From Limosilactobacillus rudii (GTDB taxonomy: Bacteria; Bacillota; Bacilli; Lactobacillales; Lactobacillaceae), in the NCBI RefSeq assembly GCF_014145455.1, contig NZ_JACIVB010000033.1:1-64000 (forward strand): a stretch of 64,000 bases of DNA, in the 5' to 3' direction. The position numbers and the translations under genes are program-made. Under the pieces are notes generated by a model. That model saw only the letters and a program-made list of their open reading frames with translations, made no database searches and was not told where the DNA came from. Positions 44,141 to 54,225 of this stretch are shown here, in pieces (the first letter of the stretch is position 1; every line of letters begins with the position of its first letter).

Positions 44141-45769
44141 ATGGTGAAATTAACTGATGATTATTTAAACAATCTTGCACCATTTAACCAAGCGGGAGTA
44201 AAAATTCCGCAGTTCGATCAAACAAAATTAATTGAACATACCAAAGAAGCTCCTGTTTGGGTTCACTTTGGTGGAGGTAATCTCTTCAGATGTTTCCATT
44301 CAGTAATCGCTCAACATTTAATCAATAAGGGCGCGCTGGATAGTGGGATTATCGTTGCTGATACCTATGATGATGAAGTGATTAATGAGGTATATAAGCC
44401 TTACAACAATCGTTTTCTATCAGTAGTGATGAAAAATGATGGATTAGATAAAGAATTGGTGGCTAGCGTTACTAACAGTATTTACGCTAATAGTAAAAAT
44501 CAGCTAGGGCTTGAAGAATTAAAAGAAGTATTCAAAAAGCCATCGCTGCAATTTGCTACATTCTCAATTACGGAAAAAGGTTACGCCTTAAAGGACATGA
44601 ATGGGGACCTCACGAAGGGTGCCGAACATGATGTTAATAGTGAACCTGACACAGCAGTAACAAATATGGGAATTATTACCAACTTACTATTAGCGCGCTA
44701 CAAGGCTGGTAAATTACCAATTGCAATGGTCAGCACCGATAACTTCTCACAAAATGGGAAACGCCTTGAAGAAGCAGTGTTACTGATTGCTAACGGCTGG
44801 TTAAAGAGTGGCTTTGTTGACCAAGGCTTCATTGATTACCTAAGCAATCCAGAGAAGGTCTCATTCCCATGGAGCATGATTGACCGGATCACACCAAACC
44901 CATCAGAAAAAGTATCAAAGCAACTACTAGCCGATGGAATTGAAGATGCCCAAATCGTCCATACAGATAAGCATACTAATATTGCACCATTTGGTAATAC
45001 TGAGGAAACTCACTACCTCGTAATTGAGGATAGTTTTCCAAATGGACGGCCAAAGCTTGAAGATGCTGGCGTATTTATGACCGATCGTGAAACAGTTAAT
45101 GACGCTGACCAAATGAAAGTCACTGCTTGCTTAAACCCACTGCATACGTCATTAGCGATTTTTGGTTGCCTTCTTGGCTTCCACTCAATTGCGGATGAAG
45201 CAGTCGACGATGACCTATTAAAGATGATTAAGAACCTTGGCTACGGTGAAGATTTACCGGTTGTCAAAGACCCAAAGATTATCAATCCAAAAGAATTTAT
45301 CGATACGCTAATTACGAAGCGTTTACCAAATAAGAATATTCCTGATACACCTCAACGGATTGCATCAGATACTTCACAAAAAGTTGGTATTCGTTATGGT
45401 GTTACCCTCCAGCATTATGTCGATGATCAAAAACTAAATCCAGCAGATCTTGAATTCATTCCAATGATTATCGCTGGCTGGTGTCGTTATCTGATGGCAA
45501 CCGATGATGAAGGAAACACATTTACGCCAAGTCCTGATCCATTGTATGACCAATTGCATGAATATGTAAAAGATATCAAGCTTGGTGATGAAATTAACGT
45601 TCACGAAAAGCTTCAACTAATTTTGAGTAATAAATCAATCTTTGGGAACGATCTTTACGAAATTGGTATTGGTGAAAAAGTTGAAAATTACTTTAGCCAA
45701 ATGATTACTAAACCGGGTGCTGTTCGTGAGACGATTCATCAAACAGTTGAAGAAAAGGGTAAATATTAA
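44141..45769 (+). CDS. uxuB: Fructuronate reductase / mannonate oxidoreductase
   Basis: UxuB reduces D-fructuronate to D-mannonate in glucuronate breakdown. The 542-residue protein is a long-chain mannitol dehydrogenase-family member with VWVHFGGGNLFRCF near the N-terminus (nucleotide binding), AMVSTDNFSQNGKRLEEAV, SMIDRITPNPSE, and the catalytic MKVTACLNPLHTSLA. It is followed after 21 bases by uxuA. GGAAGGA precedes the ATG. Confidence 0.92.
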   Translation: MVKLTDDYLNNLAPFNQAGVKIPQFDQTKLIEHTKEAPVWVHFGGGNLFRCFHSVIAQHLINKGALDSGIIVADTYDDEVINEVYKPYNNRFLSVVMKNDGLDKELVASVTNSIYANSKNQLGLEELKEVFKKPSLQFATFSITEKGYALKDMNGDLTKGAEHDVNSEPDTAVTNMGIITNLLLARYKAGKLPIAMVSTDNFSQNGKRLEEAVLLIANGWLKSGFVDQGFIDYLSNPEKVSFPWSMIDRITPNPSEKVSKQLLADGIEDAQIVHTDKHTNIAPFGNTEETHYLVIEDSFPNGRPKLEDAGVFMTDRETVNDADQMKVTACLNPLHTSLAIFGCLLGFHSIADEAVDDDLLKMIKNLGYGEDLPVVKDPKIINPKEFIDTLITKRLPNKNIPDTPQRIASDTSQKVGIRYGVTLQHYVDDQKLNPADLEFIPMIIAGWCRYLMATDDEGNTFTPSPDPLYDQLHEYVKDIKLGDEINVHEKLQLILSNKSIFGNDLYEIGIGEKVENYFSQMITKPGAVRETIHQTVEEKGKY

Positions 45770-45790
45770 CTAGTGAAAGGAAAATAAGTA

Positions 45791-46864
45791 ATGAAAAACA
45801 TGGGATTTCGCTGGTATGGCGATGGCAACGATTCAATTAAGTTGTCAGATATCCGTCAGATTCCAGGAACAACACAAGTAGTTGGAGCGCTATTTGACAT
45901 TCCAGTTGGCGAAGTTTGGCCAAAGGAACGGATCGCAGCACTTAAAAAAGAAGTTGAAGATGCAGGACTAAAGCTCGAGGTAATTGAATCAGTAAATATT
46001 CATGATGATATTAAAATTGGATTACCAAGTCGTGATAAGTACATCGAAAATTACAAGGAGACAATCAAGAATTTAGCTGCTTATGGTATTAAGGTAATTT
46101 GTTATAACTTCATGCCGATTTTCGACTGGGTACGAACTGACCTCCACTATCCACTGCCGGACGGTTCGACAGACATGGCATTCCAACACAAATATGTGGA
46201 AGGGTCTCCAGAAGATATTATTAAGTCGGTTGAAAAGAATTCAAATGGTTACGTTTTACCGGGCTGGGAGCCAGAACGATTAGCAGAAGTAAAGCGATTA
46301 TTTGAAGCTTACAAGGATGTTGACGAAAAGAAGCTTCGTGAAAATCTTAAGTACTTCTTAGACGCAATCATTCCAACCTGTGAAAAGTACGATGTTCGGA
46401 TGGCCATGCATCCCGATGATCCGCCAATGCCATTATTTGGGTTACCACGGATTTACAAGAATAGGGAAGATATGATCAAAATCGAGCAAATGCATGAGTC
46501 CAAGTACAATGGCTTTACGATTTGTACTGGAAGCCTTGGCGAAAATCCAAATAATGATGTTCCCGCCATCATTCGTGAATTCGTTAAAAAGGATCGTGCA
46601 CCATTTATTCATGCTCGAAATATCAAGCATATGGGCAACGGTGACTTCCACGAATCAGCACACTTGTCTTCTGAAGGTTCATTGGATATGTATGAAATCA
46701 TGAAAGCATTGTATGATACTCACTTTGATGGTTATATCCGTCCAGATCATGGCCGTGACATTTGGGGTGAAAAGGGCCGTCCTGGATATGGATTGTATGA
46801 TCGTGCTCTTGGAATTACTTACCTTAATGGATTATGGGAAGCAATTCAAAAGGATAATAAGTAG
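45791..46864 (+). CDS. uxuA: Mannonate dehydratase
   Basis: UxuA dehydrates D-mannonate to 2-keto-3-deoxygluconate using a divalent metal. The 357-residue TIM-barrel protein shows the family N-terminus FRWYGDGNDSIKLSDIRQIPG (from about residue 5), the metal region MAMHPDDPP, FTICTGSLGENPNNDV, IHARNIKH and the C-terminal YIRPDHGRDIWGE. It forms an operon with uxuB and feeds KdgK. Confidence 0.94.
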   Translation: MKNMGFRWYGDGNDSIKLSDIRQIPGTTQVVGALFDIPVGEVWPKERIAALKKEVEDAGLKLEVIESVNIHDDIKIGLPSRDKYIENYKETIKNLAAYGIKVICYNFMPIFDWVRTDLHYPLPDGSTDMAFQHKYVEGSPEDIIKSVEKNSNGYVLPGWEPERLAEVKRLFEAYKDVDEKKLRENLKYFLDAIIPTCEKYDVRMAMHPDDPPMPLFGLPRIYKNREDMIKIEQMHESKYNGFTICTGSLGENPNNDVPAIIREFVKKDRAPFIHARNIKHMGNGDFHESAHLSSEGSLDMYEIMKALYDTHFDGYIRPDHGRDIWGEKGRPGYGLYDRALGITYLNGLWEAIQKDNK

Positions 46865-46916
46865 GTAGGATTTTAGAGGTTAGTATATTTACTTTCCTCT
46901 TAACTTAAAGATATTT

Positions 46917-46932
46917 TTGAAAGCGTTTTCGA
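46917..46932 (+). promoter_or_regulatory. cre upstream of MFS-GH30 operon
   Basis: TTGAAAGCGTTTTCGA matches the cre consensus. It lies 15 bases before the transporter start, so CcpA would act as a roadblock. Confidence 0.7.
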
Positions 46933-46947
46933 TAAGGAGTGATACTG

Positions 46948-48252
46948 ATGGATAGTAAACTATCAAACGATGATAAAAAGCAAAAAGCCACATCATCTGT
47001 TATAGGTGAAATCACAAATGCTAAAGTTAAAGATTCTGAACAGCCAAAACTACCTTGGATGATATCTTCCGCAATGTTTTTAGCACCTTTATGCTGGTAT
47101 GGTCCAATTGGTTCTACTAGAAGTGTTTTAATTCCACAATTGTTCAGTCAAATTGATCCTGCAAATAAAGTATGGGCTGTTGGTATTCTTGCTACGGTTG
47201 CATCAATTACTGGTGCGATTGCTAACCTGCTTTTTGGAGCCTTCTCTGATGTTACACGAACTCGATTTGGAAAGCGTAAACCATATATTGTCTTAGGAAC
47301 AATAGCCATAGCAATTTCATTATGTATTATTGCTAATATGAGATCTGTTGTAGGAATTATACTTGTATGGATTATTGCAGCCGCTGCAGAGAATGCGATT
47401 GCAGCTGCCATTTATCCACAAATTTCTGATCGTGTCGCACCAAAATGGCGGGGAACAGTGTCTACGTTTTATGGTGTAGGCTTTACTATTGCACAACAGG
47501 GATTTGCTCTATTGGCTGCACAATTCCTTGGGAATGTTAAATTTGGTATTTACGTCATGGCTGGCTGCACAGTTGTACTTGCTATTATTCATGAATTATT
47601 AATTCAGGAAAAGGGTAACCTTGATGAACCAAAAGTTAAATTTGATAAGGAATCACTAAAGAAATATTTCTTCTTCCCAACTAAGGGAGCCCGTGACTTT
47701 TACCTCGCTCTTTCTGGTAAATTCTGCATGGTTGTTGGTTCAACTATCATTACTACTTTTGAGCTTTATATTTTTACTGATTACATTGGTCAAAACACTT
47801 CCGATGCTGGACACTCGATTTCAATTTTCTCAATGATTATGTTAATTATTGGTGTTATTTTTGCTCTTGTTGGTGGACCTCTTGCTGATAAAATGAAGCG
47901 AGTTAAAGGACCAGTTGTACTTGCAACCTTTGCTTTAGGTGCTGCTGCACTATTTCCGTTATTTGTTGAAAAGCCATGGGCAATGTTTGTGTACGCTATT
48001 ATCGCTGCCTTTGGTAACGGCTTGTACAATTCGGTTGACGGTGCGCTTAATATGGATGTTCTCCCGTCAGCAGATACTGCTGGTAAGGATTTAGGATTAA
48101 TTAATCTTGCTAATACTCTAGGACAAATGCTTGGTGCAATGTTTGCTTCAGCAGTTGTTGCTGGGTTTGGTTATAAGGCAATCTTTATTTTTGCTGTTGT
48201 AGCAGAAGTAATTGGTGGATTCTTAATCTGGTCTATCAAACGGGTACGTTAA
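46948..48252 (+). CDS. MFS sugar transporter of the GH30 operon
   Basis: The 434-residue major facilitator protein has about twelve helices and a charged N-terminal tail of about 35 residues. The first cytoplasmic loop carries GAFSDVTRTRFGKRKPYI, a pattern of sugar-transporting MFS/GPH-like proteins. It starts at the ATG at 46948 after AAGGAG. It is the first gene of a unit with two GH30 glycosidases that lack signal peptides, so it likely imports their beta-glycoside substrate; the identity is unknown. Confidence 0.82.
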   Translation: MDSKLSNDDKKQKATSSVIGEITNAKVKDSEQPKLPWMISSAMFLAPLCWYGPIGSTRSVLIPQLFSQIDPANKVWAVGILATVASITGAIANLLFGAFSDVTRTRFGKRKPYIVLGTIAIAISLCIIANMRSVVGIILVWIIAAAAENAIAAAIYPQISDRVAPKWRGTVSTFYGVGFTIAQQGFALLAAQFLGNVKFGIYVMAGCTVVLAIIHELLIQEKGNLDEPKVKFDKESLKKYFFFPTKGARDFYLALSGKFCMVVGSTIITTFELYIFTDYIGQNTSDAGHSISIFSMIMLIIGVIFALVGGPLADKMKRVKGPVVLATFALGAAALFPLFVEKPWAMFVYAIIAAFGNGLYNSVDGALNMDVLPSADTAGKDLGLINLANTLGQMLGAMFASAVVAGFGYKAIFIFAVVAEVIGGFLIWSIKRVR

Positions 48253-48271
48253 TAAAAGGAATGGAATAGTT

Positions 48272-49825
48272 ATGAAATTTAAAAATGAATTTTGGACGGC
48301 AACTGCTGGTGATTTAAGTAAAAAACGTGAAGTATTAACTACGCCGACTTTTACTAACAATCCTGGTGACGGCTTCAAAATCGTTATTGATCCAGCCATC
48401 CGAAAACAATCTTGGATTGGCGCTGGCGCTGCAATTACTGATGCCACTGCGTCATTGATCTGGAAGCAATCACCAGCACAGCGAACAGCCTTACTACATG
48501 AGCTATTTGACCCCGATGAAGGCAATTTTTCAGCAATTAGAATTCCAATTGGCTCTTGTGATTTTGGCTCTGGAGAAACATCAAAAGAAGAATACTATAG
48601 TTATGATGACGTTCCTTTTGGCGAGCATGATTCAAGTCTAAAGCACTTCTCCATTGGTGAAGGGGAACCAGGAAGCTCAACTGCAACAAAAGATCTTAAA
48701 TATATTGTACCGGTAGTGCAGGAAATCTTAACAATAAATCCAGGAGTAAAGATTCTTGCTTCACCATGGTCTGGGCCAGCTTGGATGAAAAACACTGGTA
48801 GCATGAAGATGGGTGGTCATCTGCGCTTTGGTGAGTTTACCGGAAACGGCTATGCTGATAAAGATCGCTTCGAAGGTGTCTACGCTCAATATTTTGTTCG
48901 CTATCTTGAAGAATACCGCAAACTTGGCATCCCAATTTATGCATTAACGATTCAAAACGAACCATCAAACGCCGCTGCCTGGCCGGCAATGATTTGGAAT
49001 ATTAAGGAACTAGCTCACTTTGGTTATAAGTACCTCCGTCCTGCATTAGATAAAGCTTTTCCTGATACAAAACTTTACTTCTGGGATGGCAGCTTGAATG
49101 TACTTAATGAACCGTTAAATGAAGTTATGACTATTGAAGAAGCAAAAGCATTTGATGGCTTTGCCTTCCATACTTATGATGGTCCATATACCAATCTCTT
49201 TAATGCTAGTCGGTTCAACCCCAATTGGGACTTAGCAATGACTGAACGGCGGTGCATGTTAGAAGAAGCGGTAGATGATGCTTCACATATCATGTTTGGT
49301 CTTATCGGTAATTGGTTAGTTCGTCAAGGATTATCTTCGATTTATCTTTGGAACTTAGCATTAGATGAACGGGGATTACCAAATATTGCGGGCTCAACCG
49401 GTCGCAGAGGGGTAGTAACTATTGACCATACTACCGGGAAAGTGCAACGTAACTTGGAATATTATATGCTACGTAACTTTACTCAAGATGTTGAGGAAGG
49501 ATCCATAGTAATTGGCTCAAGTAACTACACCCAAGATGGTTATTCAGGCGGCTTGGGATCTGTTGCATTTATGGGACCAACTGGCTCAATTTCAGCTCAT
49601 ATTTACAACCCAACTGATCATCCTCTAACAGCAACAATTAAAATCAACAGCTTTGAAAATGATTGGCAGACAGTTGCAGTGCCTGCTTATGGAACGGTTA
49701 CCTTGCATAAATCTAACCATGCCATTAATGAAAGTTCACCACGAGCAGATGAAAAGTTTAAATTAAATCCACGTCCCGCAGCTCTCCAAGACGACTGGGC
49801 ACCTGGGAAAGGCATTAATAAATAA
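48272..49825 (+). CDS. GH30 glycosidase, copy 1
   Basis: The 517-residue glycoside hydrolase of family 30 has a TIM barrel plus a C-terminal beta-sandwich. The acid/base is E230 (TIQNEPSN) and the nucleophile E325 (AMTERRCM). The N-terminal WIGAGAAITDATASLIWK is typical. No signal peptide is present. GH30 includes beta-glucosidases, xylosidases, fucosidases and glucuronidases; the substrate cannot be fixed from sequence, but location beside uidA and uxuAB favours a glucuronic-acid-containing or plant beta-glycoside. It is about 80 percent identical by eye to the next gene product. Confidence 0.88.
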   Translation: MKFKNEFWTATAGDLSKKREVLTTPTFTNNPGDGFKIVIDPAIRKQSWIGAGAAITDATASLIWKQSPAQRTALLHELFDPDEGNFSAIRIPIGSCDFGSGETSKEEYYSYDDVPFGEHDSSLKHFSIGEGEPGSSTATKDLKYIVPVVQEILTINPGVKILASPWSGPAWMKNTGSMKMGGHLRFGEFTGNGYADKDRFEGVYAQYFVRYLEEYRKLGIPIYALTIQNEPSNAAAWPAMIWNIKELAHFGYKYLRPALDKAFPDTKLYFWDGSLNVLNEPLNEVMTIEEAKAFDGFAFHTYDGPYTNLFNASRFNPNWDLAMTERRCMLEEAVDDASHIMFGLIGNWLVRQGLSSIYLWNLALDERGLPNIAGSTGRRGVVTIDHTTGKVQRNLEYYMLRNFTQDVEEGSIVIGSSNYTQDGYSGGLGSVAFMGPTGSISAHIYNPTDHPLTATIKINSFENDWQTVAVPAYGTVTLHKSNHAINESSPRADEKFKLNPRPAALQDDWAPGKGINK

Positions 49826-49839
49826 AGGGAGATTTTAAA

Positions 49840-51387
49840 ATGACAAAATTTAAAAATGAATTTTGGACAGCTACTTCTGGAGACTTAAAACAAAAACGTG
49901 AACATATCTCTACACCTAGCCTTGAATCTACAAGTGGTGAAGGATACAAGATTGTTATTGATCCATCTATAAAAAAACAAGATTGGATCGGCGCTGGAGC
50001 TGCTATTACGGATGCAGCGGCTTCTCTTATTTGGAAACAAAGTAAGGAACAGCGAACTGCATTGTTGCATGAGCTGTTTGACCCAAATGAAGGTGACTTT
50101 TCAAATATTCGAATACCTTTAGGTGCATGTGAGCCATCTAGTCAACCATATTATAGTTATGACGATGTTCCTTTTGGTGAACATGATTCAAGCTTGAGTA
50201 AATTCTCAATTGGTGAGGGTAAACCAGGTTCTCCTACTGCAACTAAAGATTTAAAATATATTGTGCCGGTAGTTCAGGAAATTCTAAAAATTAATCCTGC
50301 AGTAAAAGTAATGGCTTCACCGTGGTCTGCTCCTGCTTGGATGAAAAATACTGGTAAGATGCGAATGGGTGGTCACTTACGTTTCGGTGAATTTACTGGA
50401 AATGGTTATGCAACGAAAGACCGTTTTGAAGGTGTTTATGCCCAATACTTTATTAGATACATTGAAGAATATAAAAAATTAGGAATTCCAATTTATGCAA
50501 TAACTATTCAAAATGAACCTTCTAATGCTGCAGAATGGCCAGCAATGATTTGGAATATAAAAGAATTAGCCCATTTTGGTTATAAATACTTACGACCCGC
50601 TTTAGATAAGTCATTTCCAGATACTAAACTTTATTTCTGGGATGGAAGTTTAAATGTCTTAAATAAACCATTAAGCGAATCAGTTACACAAGAAGAAGCC
50701 AATGCATTTGATGGCTTTGCCTTTCATACTTATGATGGCCCATATACTAATCTCTTCAATGCAAGTAGATTTAATTCAAAGTGGGATTTTGCTATGACTG
50801 AGCGACGTTGTATGCTTGAAGAAACTGTTGATGATGCTTCTCATATTATGTTTGGACTAATTGGTAATTGGCTTGTTCGAGAGGGCTTATCATCAATTTA
50901 CTTATGGAATATGGCTCTTGATGAACGCGGATTACCTAATATGGTAGGCTCTACCGGTCGTCGCGGAGTTGTCACGATTGATCATAAAACAGGGAAAGTT
51001 CAACGTAATTTGGAATATTATATGCTTCGTAATTTTACTCAAGATGTTGTGCCTGGTTCTATTGTTATTGGTTCTAGTAATTATACCCCTGATGGTTACA
51101 CGGGTGGTTTAGGTTCAGTTGCCTTTCTCGGTCCGGATGGTTCAATTGCTGCTCATATCTATAATCCAACAAATACGCCACTTAAGGCTACAATTACTAT
51201 TAATGGTTTTGACAATAATTGGCAAAATATCATTGTTCCTGCATACGGTACTATAACATTGCATAAGTCAAACAACGATATCAATGAAAGCTCGCCTCGT
51301 AAAGATGAAGAATTTGAATTAAATCCTTACCCAGCTAACTTAATGGATGATTATGCACCAGGTAAGGGGGTGAATAAAAAAGAATAG
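49840..51387 (+). CDS. GH30 glycosidase, copy 2
   Basis: The 515-residue paralogue of the preceding gene has acid/base E226 (TIQNEPSN) and nucleophile E321 (AMTERRCM), so both copies should be active. Differences cluster in the loop after GACEP (98-104), four residues shorter than in copy 1, and in the C-terminal sandwich. Synonymous codon use is visibly more AT-rich than in copy 1. This suggests an old duplication or separate acquisition rather than recent copying. The gap to copy 1 is 14 bases. Confidence 0.88.
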   Translation: MTKFKNEFWTATSGDLKQKREHISTPSLESTSGEGYKIVIDPSIKKQDWIGAGAAITDAAASLIWKQSKEQRTALLHELFDPNEGDFSNIRIPLGACEPSSQPYYSYDDVPFGEHDSSLSKFSIGEGKPGSPTATKDLKYIVPVVQEILKINPAVKVMASPWSAPAWMKNTGKMRMGGHLRFGEFTGNGYATKDRFEGVYAQYFIRYIEEYKKLGIPIYAITIQNEPSNAAEWPAMIWNIKELAHFGYKYLRPALDKSFPDTKLYFWDGSLNVLNKPLSESVTQEEANAFDGFAFHTYDGPYTNLFNASRFNSKWDFAMTERRCMLEETVDDASHIMFGLIGNWLVREGLSSIYLWNMALDERGLPNMVGSTGRRGVVTIDHKTGKVQRNLEYYMLRNFTQDVVPGSIVIGSSNYTPDGYTGGLGSVAFLGPDGSIAAHIYNPTNTPLKATITINGFDNNWQNIIVPAYGTITLHKSNNDINESSPRKDEEFELNPYPANLMDDYAPGKGVNKKE

Positions 51388-51418
51388 TCTTTTTCTATTA
51401 ATAACGTAAATATCTTAT

Positions 51419-51454
51419 AAAAGCTCATTGAAAATCTTAATTTAATGGGCTTTT
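51419..51454 (+). terminator. Terminator of the GH30 operon
   Basis: AAAAGCTCATT pairs with AATGGGCTTTT. Confidence 0.75.
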
Positions 51455-51488
51455 AGTAATTTATATTAAGACAAACAGTAGGTAAATC

Positions 51489-51530
51489 AAATCCTCAATA
51501 AACACGGTTAAGTGCCTATTGAGGATTTTA
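51489..51530. terminator. Second hairpin before uidA
   Basis: AAATCCTCAATA pairs with TATTGAGGATTT around a 17-base loop with TTTTA following. It lies about 60 bases before the uidA start and could insulate it from upstream transcription. Confidence 0.65.
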
Positions 51531-51591
51531 TAGTACAAATAAGCTTATAATTATATAGTAGCGTAATTGTAATACGAGGAGGTCTCTTAAC

Positions 51592-53346
51592 ATGCTTTAT
51601 CCCGAGCAAACTGTAACAAGGACACTTGCCGATTTAAATGGATTATGGAAATTCACGGTTGAAAAAGCTCCGATTGATCCGGCAAAACCATTAAAAGATT
51701 ACCAATGGATGGCGGTTCCGGCTTCATATAATGATCAAATAATGAATTTAGCGGAACGCAATCATATTGGTTATTTTTGGTACGAAACAACTTTCAATGT
51801 TCCAACAGAACAACTAAGCAAACGAAATGTTATCCATTTTGGTTCAGTAACACAAAACGCAGAAATTTATGTAAATGGTCAGCAGGTTGGCAAACACATC
51901 GGTGGGTTTACACCATTTGAATTTGAGGTTAGCGATTATCTGAAAGCAGGTTCAAATGACTTAAAAGTTCGTTTAAATAACCTACTGGATAATACGACAA
52001 TTCCATCTGCAACCCACGAACGAAAAGACGGTAAAATTATCCAGCAAAACCGGTTTGACTTTTATAACTATGCAGGAATTCATCGAAAAGTTTCTTTATA
52101 CACTACTAGTGATACTTATATCGACCATATCGCTGCCAATTACCAGGTTAATGGTAAGGTCACGACCGTATCACCTGATATTAAGATCATCGGTAATTAC
52201 GATCATGTCGCATTATCTATTTTAGATGAAGATAATAACGTTGTGGCAACAGGGGACGATGAGCATGCATTAATTATTGCTGATACACACCGTTGGCAAC
52301 CTCTGCATGCCTATCTTTACCGACTTAAAGTTGATGTTTACGCGGCAGATAAATTAATGGATTCTTATACTCAAGAATTCGGCGTTCGGACAGTCGAGAT
52401 CAAAGACCATCAATTCTTTATTAACGGGAGGCCATTTTACTTTAAGGGGTTTGGCTGGCATGAAGACTCTCTAGCCCATGGTAAAGGTGAAAACCTACCG
52501 CAAGTAAACCTTGATCTAAATATTATGAAAAAGATTGGTGCTAATTCATTTCGAACATCTCATTACCCTTATTCAGAAGAGACAATGCGATTAGCTGATC
52601 GGAAAGGTTTTGTTGTTATCGACGAGGTACCAGCAGTAGGTTTATATGAAAGTTTTTCAGTTACTTTAGCCGGTGGGGTCAAAGAAGGGCAAACCTGGCA
52701 ACATTTAAATACTAGTAAAAATCATAAGCTTGCCTTACATGAAATGATTGAGCGGGATCATGATCACCCTAGTGTAGTTATGTGGTCGGTTGCTAATGAG
52801 CCGGCAAGTCAAGAACCAGGAGCTCACGAATACTTTGAAAAGATTATTCGATATACTAAGCAACAAGATCCACAACAGCGTCCAGTAACAGTGGTTAATA
52901 TAATGAATGCTAATGCGGACAAGGATTTGATTGGGGATTTGCTCGACGTAATTTGTCTTAATCGTTATTATGGCTGGTACGTTGATTTTGGTAATATGGA
53001 TCAAGCGAAGAAAGATTTAAAAACAGAATTGGAAAAATGGCATGCTAAGTTTCCAGACAAACCAATAATGTTTACTGAATTTGGCGCTGACACGGTTGAT
53101 GGAATGCATTCGCTCTATCACGATCCATATTCAGAGGAATACCAAGCAGATTATTATAAAGCTAATTTTGCAGTATTTGATTCCTGCGATTACGTTCAGG
53201 GTGAACAGCTATGGAATTTTGCTGACTTTACCACCGAACCAGGGATGATCCGTATTGGTGGTGAAAATCGTAAGGGTGTCTTTACAAGAGACCGCCGTCC
53301 TAAGGAAGTTGTTAATTTACTAAAGAAACGGTGGTTGGGAGATTAG
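51592..53346 (+). CDS. uidA: Beta-glucuronidase (GH2)
   Basis: UidA/GusA hydrolyses beta-D-glucuronides to glucuronate. The 584-residue protein has the GH2 jelly-roll (about 10-175), immunoglobulin-like (about 176-266) and TIM-barrel domains. The acid/base is E403 (ANEP), the nucleophile is E496 (FTEFGAD), and N559-R560-K561 is the N-x-K motif that recognises the uronate carboxylate, so it is a true glucuronidase. Only a short loop is seen near 353-370. The ribosome binding site is GAGGAGG. The released glucuronate enters UxaC-UxuB-UxuA. Confidence 0.94.
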   Translation: MLYPEQTVTRTLADLNGLWKFTVEKAPIDPAKPLKDYQWMAVPASYNDQIMNLAERNHIGYFWYETTFNVPTEQLSKRNVIHFGSVTQNAEIYVNGQQVGKHIGGFTPFEFEVSDYLKAGSNDLKVRLNNLLDNTTIPSATHERKDGKIIQQNRFDFYNYAGIHRKVSLYTTSDTYIDHIAANYQVNGKVTTVSPDIKIIGNYDHVALSILDEDNNVVATGDDEHALIIADTHRWQPLHAYLYRLKVDVYAADKLMDSYTQEFGVRTVEIKDHQFFINGRPFYFKGFGWHEDSLAHGKGENLPQVNLDLNIMKKIGANSFRTSHYPYSEETMRLADRKGFVVIDEVPAVGLYESFSVTLAGGVKEGQTWQHLNTSKNHKLALHEMIERDHDHPSVVMWSVANEPASQEPGAHEYFEKIIRYTKQQDPQQRPVTVVNIMNANADKDLIGDLLDVICLNRYYGWYVDFGNMDQAKKDLKTELEKWHAKFPDKPIMFTEFGADTVDGMHSLYHDPYSEEYQADYYKANFAVFDSCDYVQGEQLWNFADFTTEPGMIRIGGENRKGVFTRDRRPKEVVNLLKKRWLGD

Positions 53347-53364
53347 AAAACATTTTATAAACTG

Positions 53365-53414
53365 AATAATTACCTAAAAGTCTTATCGTTTTCATTACTG
53401 TAAGGCTTTTTATT
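53365..53414. repeat. Left copy of 50-bp direct repeat flanking the toxin module
   Basis: This copy is nearly identical to 54413-54461: both begin AATAATTACC and contain CATTACTGTAAGGCTTTT. It duplicates the last codons and stop of the isomerase gene at 54443 and also forms a terminator-like hairpin after uidA. With the right copy it brackets about 1 kb. Confidence 0.8.
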
Positions 53415-53440
53415 TTCACCACTATATTATTAACTATAAT

Positions 53441-53475
53441 AAAAAAAGCACCATTAGCTGTACAACTAATGGTGC
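53441..53475 (-). terminator. Terminator of the toxin gene
   Basis: GCACCATTAG and CTAATGGTGC are perfect ten-base arms with an eight-base loop. On the minus strand a run of seven T follows. Confidence 0.85.
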
Positions 53476-53552
53476 AAAGGGCTCAAGGCCCACGTAAATT
53501 AAATCAAAGGAGTCTTACTCCCAGTAACTATATTCTCACATATTAGTTACTA

Positions 53553-54225
53553 TTAGTCAAACTTATTTAAATATAACTTTAATAGCTCTCGGCTTATTAA
53601 GGCCATTTGTTGGCTTGATAATCGTATTTTGCCTGATGGATCATATTTGTTAATGCGCTCAATTCTTAATTTACTAATTGTGGTAATATCACTAACTCTG
53701 ACATACGAATTTTTATCATATGCCTTGAATGTATTAACAACCTTTTGTAAATCGTTAAAATCATTTTGTAGATTTTTCCGTTCTTGATTTGCCAATTTAT
53801 TTTCTTTACTTGCCTTTTTCAAACGATTGCTAAGCGACTCCATCTGAGCATTTAAAATTGTTGTTGTTTGGCTAAAAACTTCGCGCCCTAACGAAAAACG
53901 ATTACTGTTCTGTTTGGAGGTAAGGGGGAGGACTGTTAGAGTTTTCTTATTAGGTGAATCCTTTTTATCAAGTACAATTGCAAAATGAATATTACTAAAC
54001 TCACTTCCTAAATTTGTCCCAAAATTAACTCTTATAACAGTTCCACGTCGGTAATAGTAATATCTCTTAGGTAAATTGGTTATTAGCTTCTTTTTGATAG
54101 AAATAAGAAGTATTATCTAACCAATTTGGCAAATATCTAAATTTTTGGTCATAATGGTATGCTTCTGGATTAGATATCCTTTTAAATATCTCCGCAGATC
54201 TATCTATACGTTCGTTTTTATCCAT
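53553..54225 (-). pseudogene. PemK/MazF-type toxin gene with a one-base frameshift
   Basis: Reading from the ATG at 54225 gives 54 codons (MDKNERIDRSAEIFKRISNP...) and then a stop. Skipping one base at the T5 run at 54091-54095 continues into KKLITNLPKRYYYYRRGTVI. The PemK/MazF core follows (VNFGTNLGSEFSNIHFAIVL, then DKKDSPNKKTLTVLPLTSKQ), then a coiled-coil-like C-terminus ending at 53553. The composite is about 224 residues. Proteins of this length are known from lactobacillar prophages. PemK/MazF toxins cleave mRNA. No antitoxin gene is visible. The frameshift lies in a homopolymer, so phase variation or a sequencing error is possible. Confidence 0.75.
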
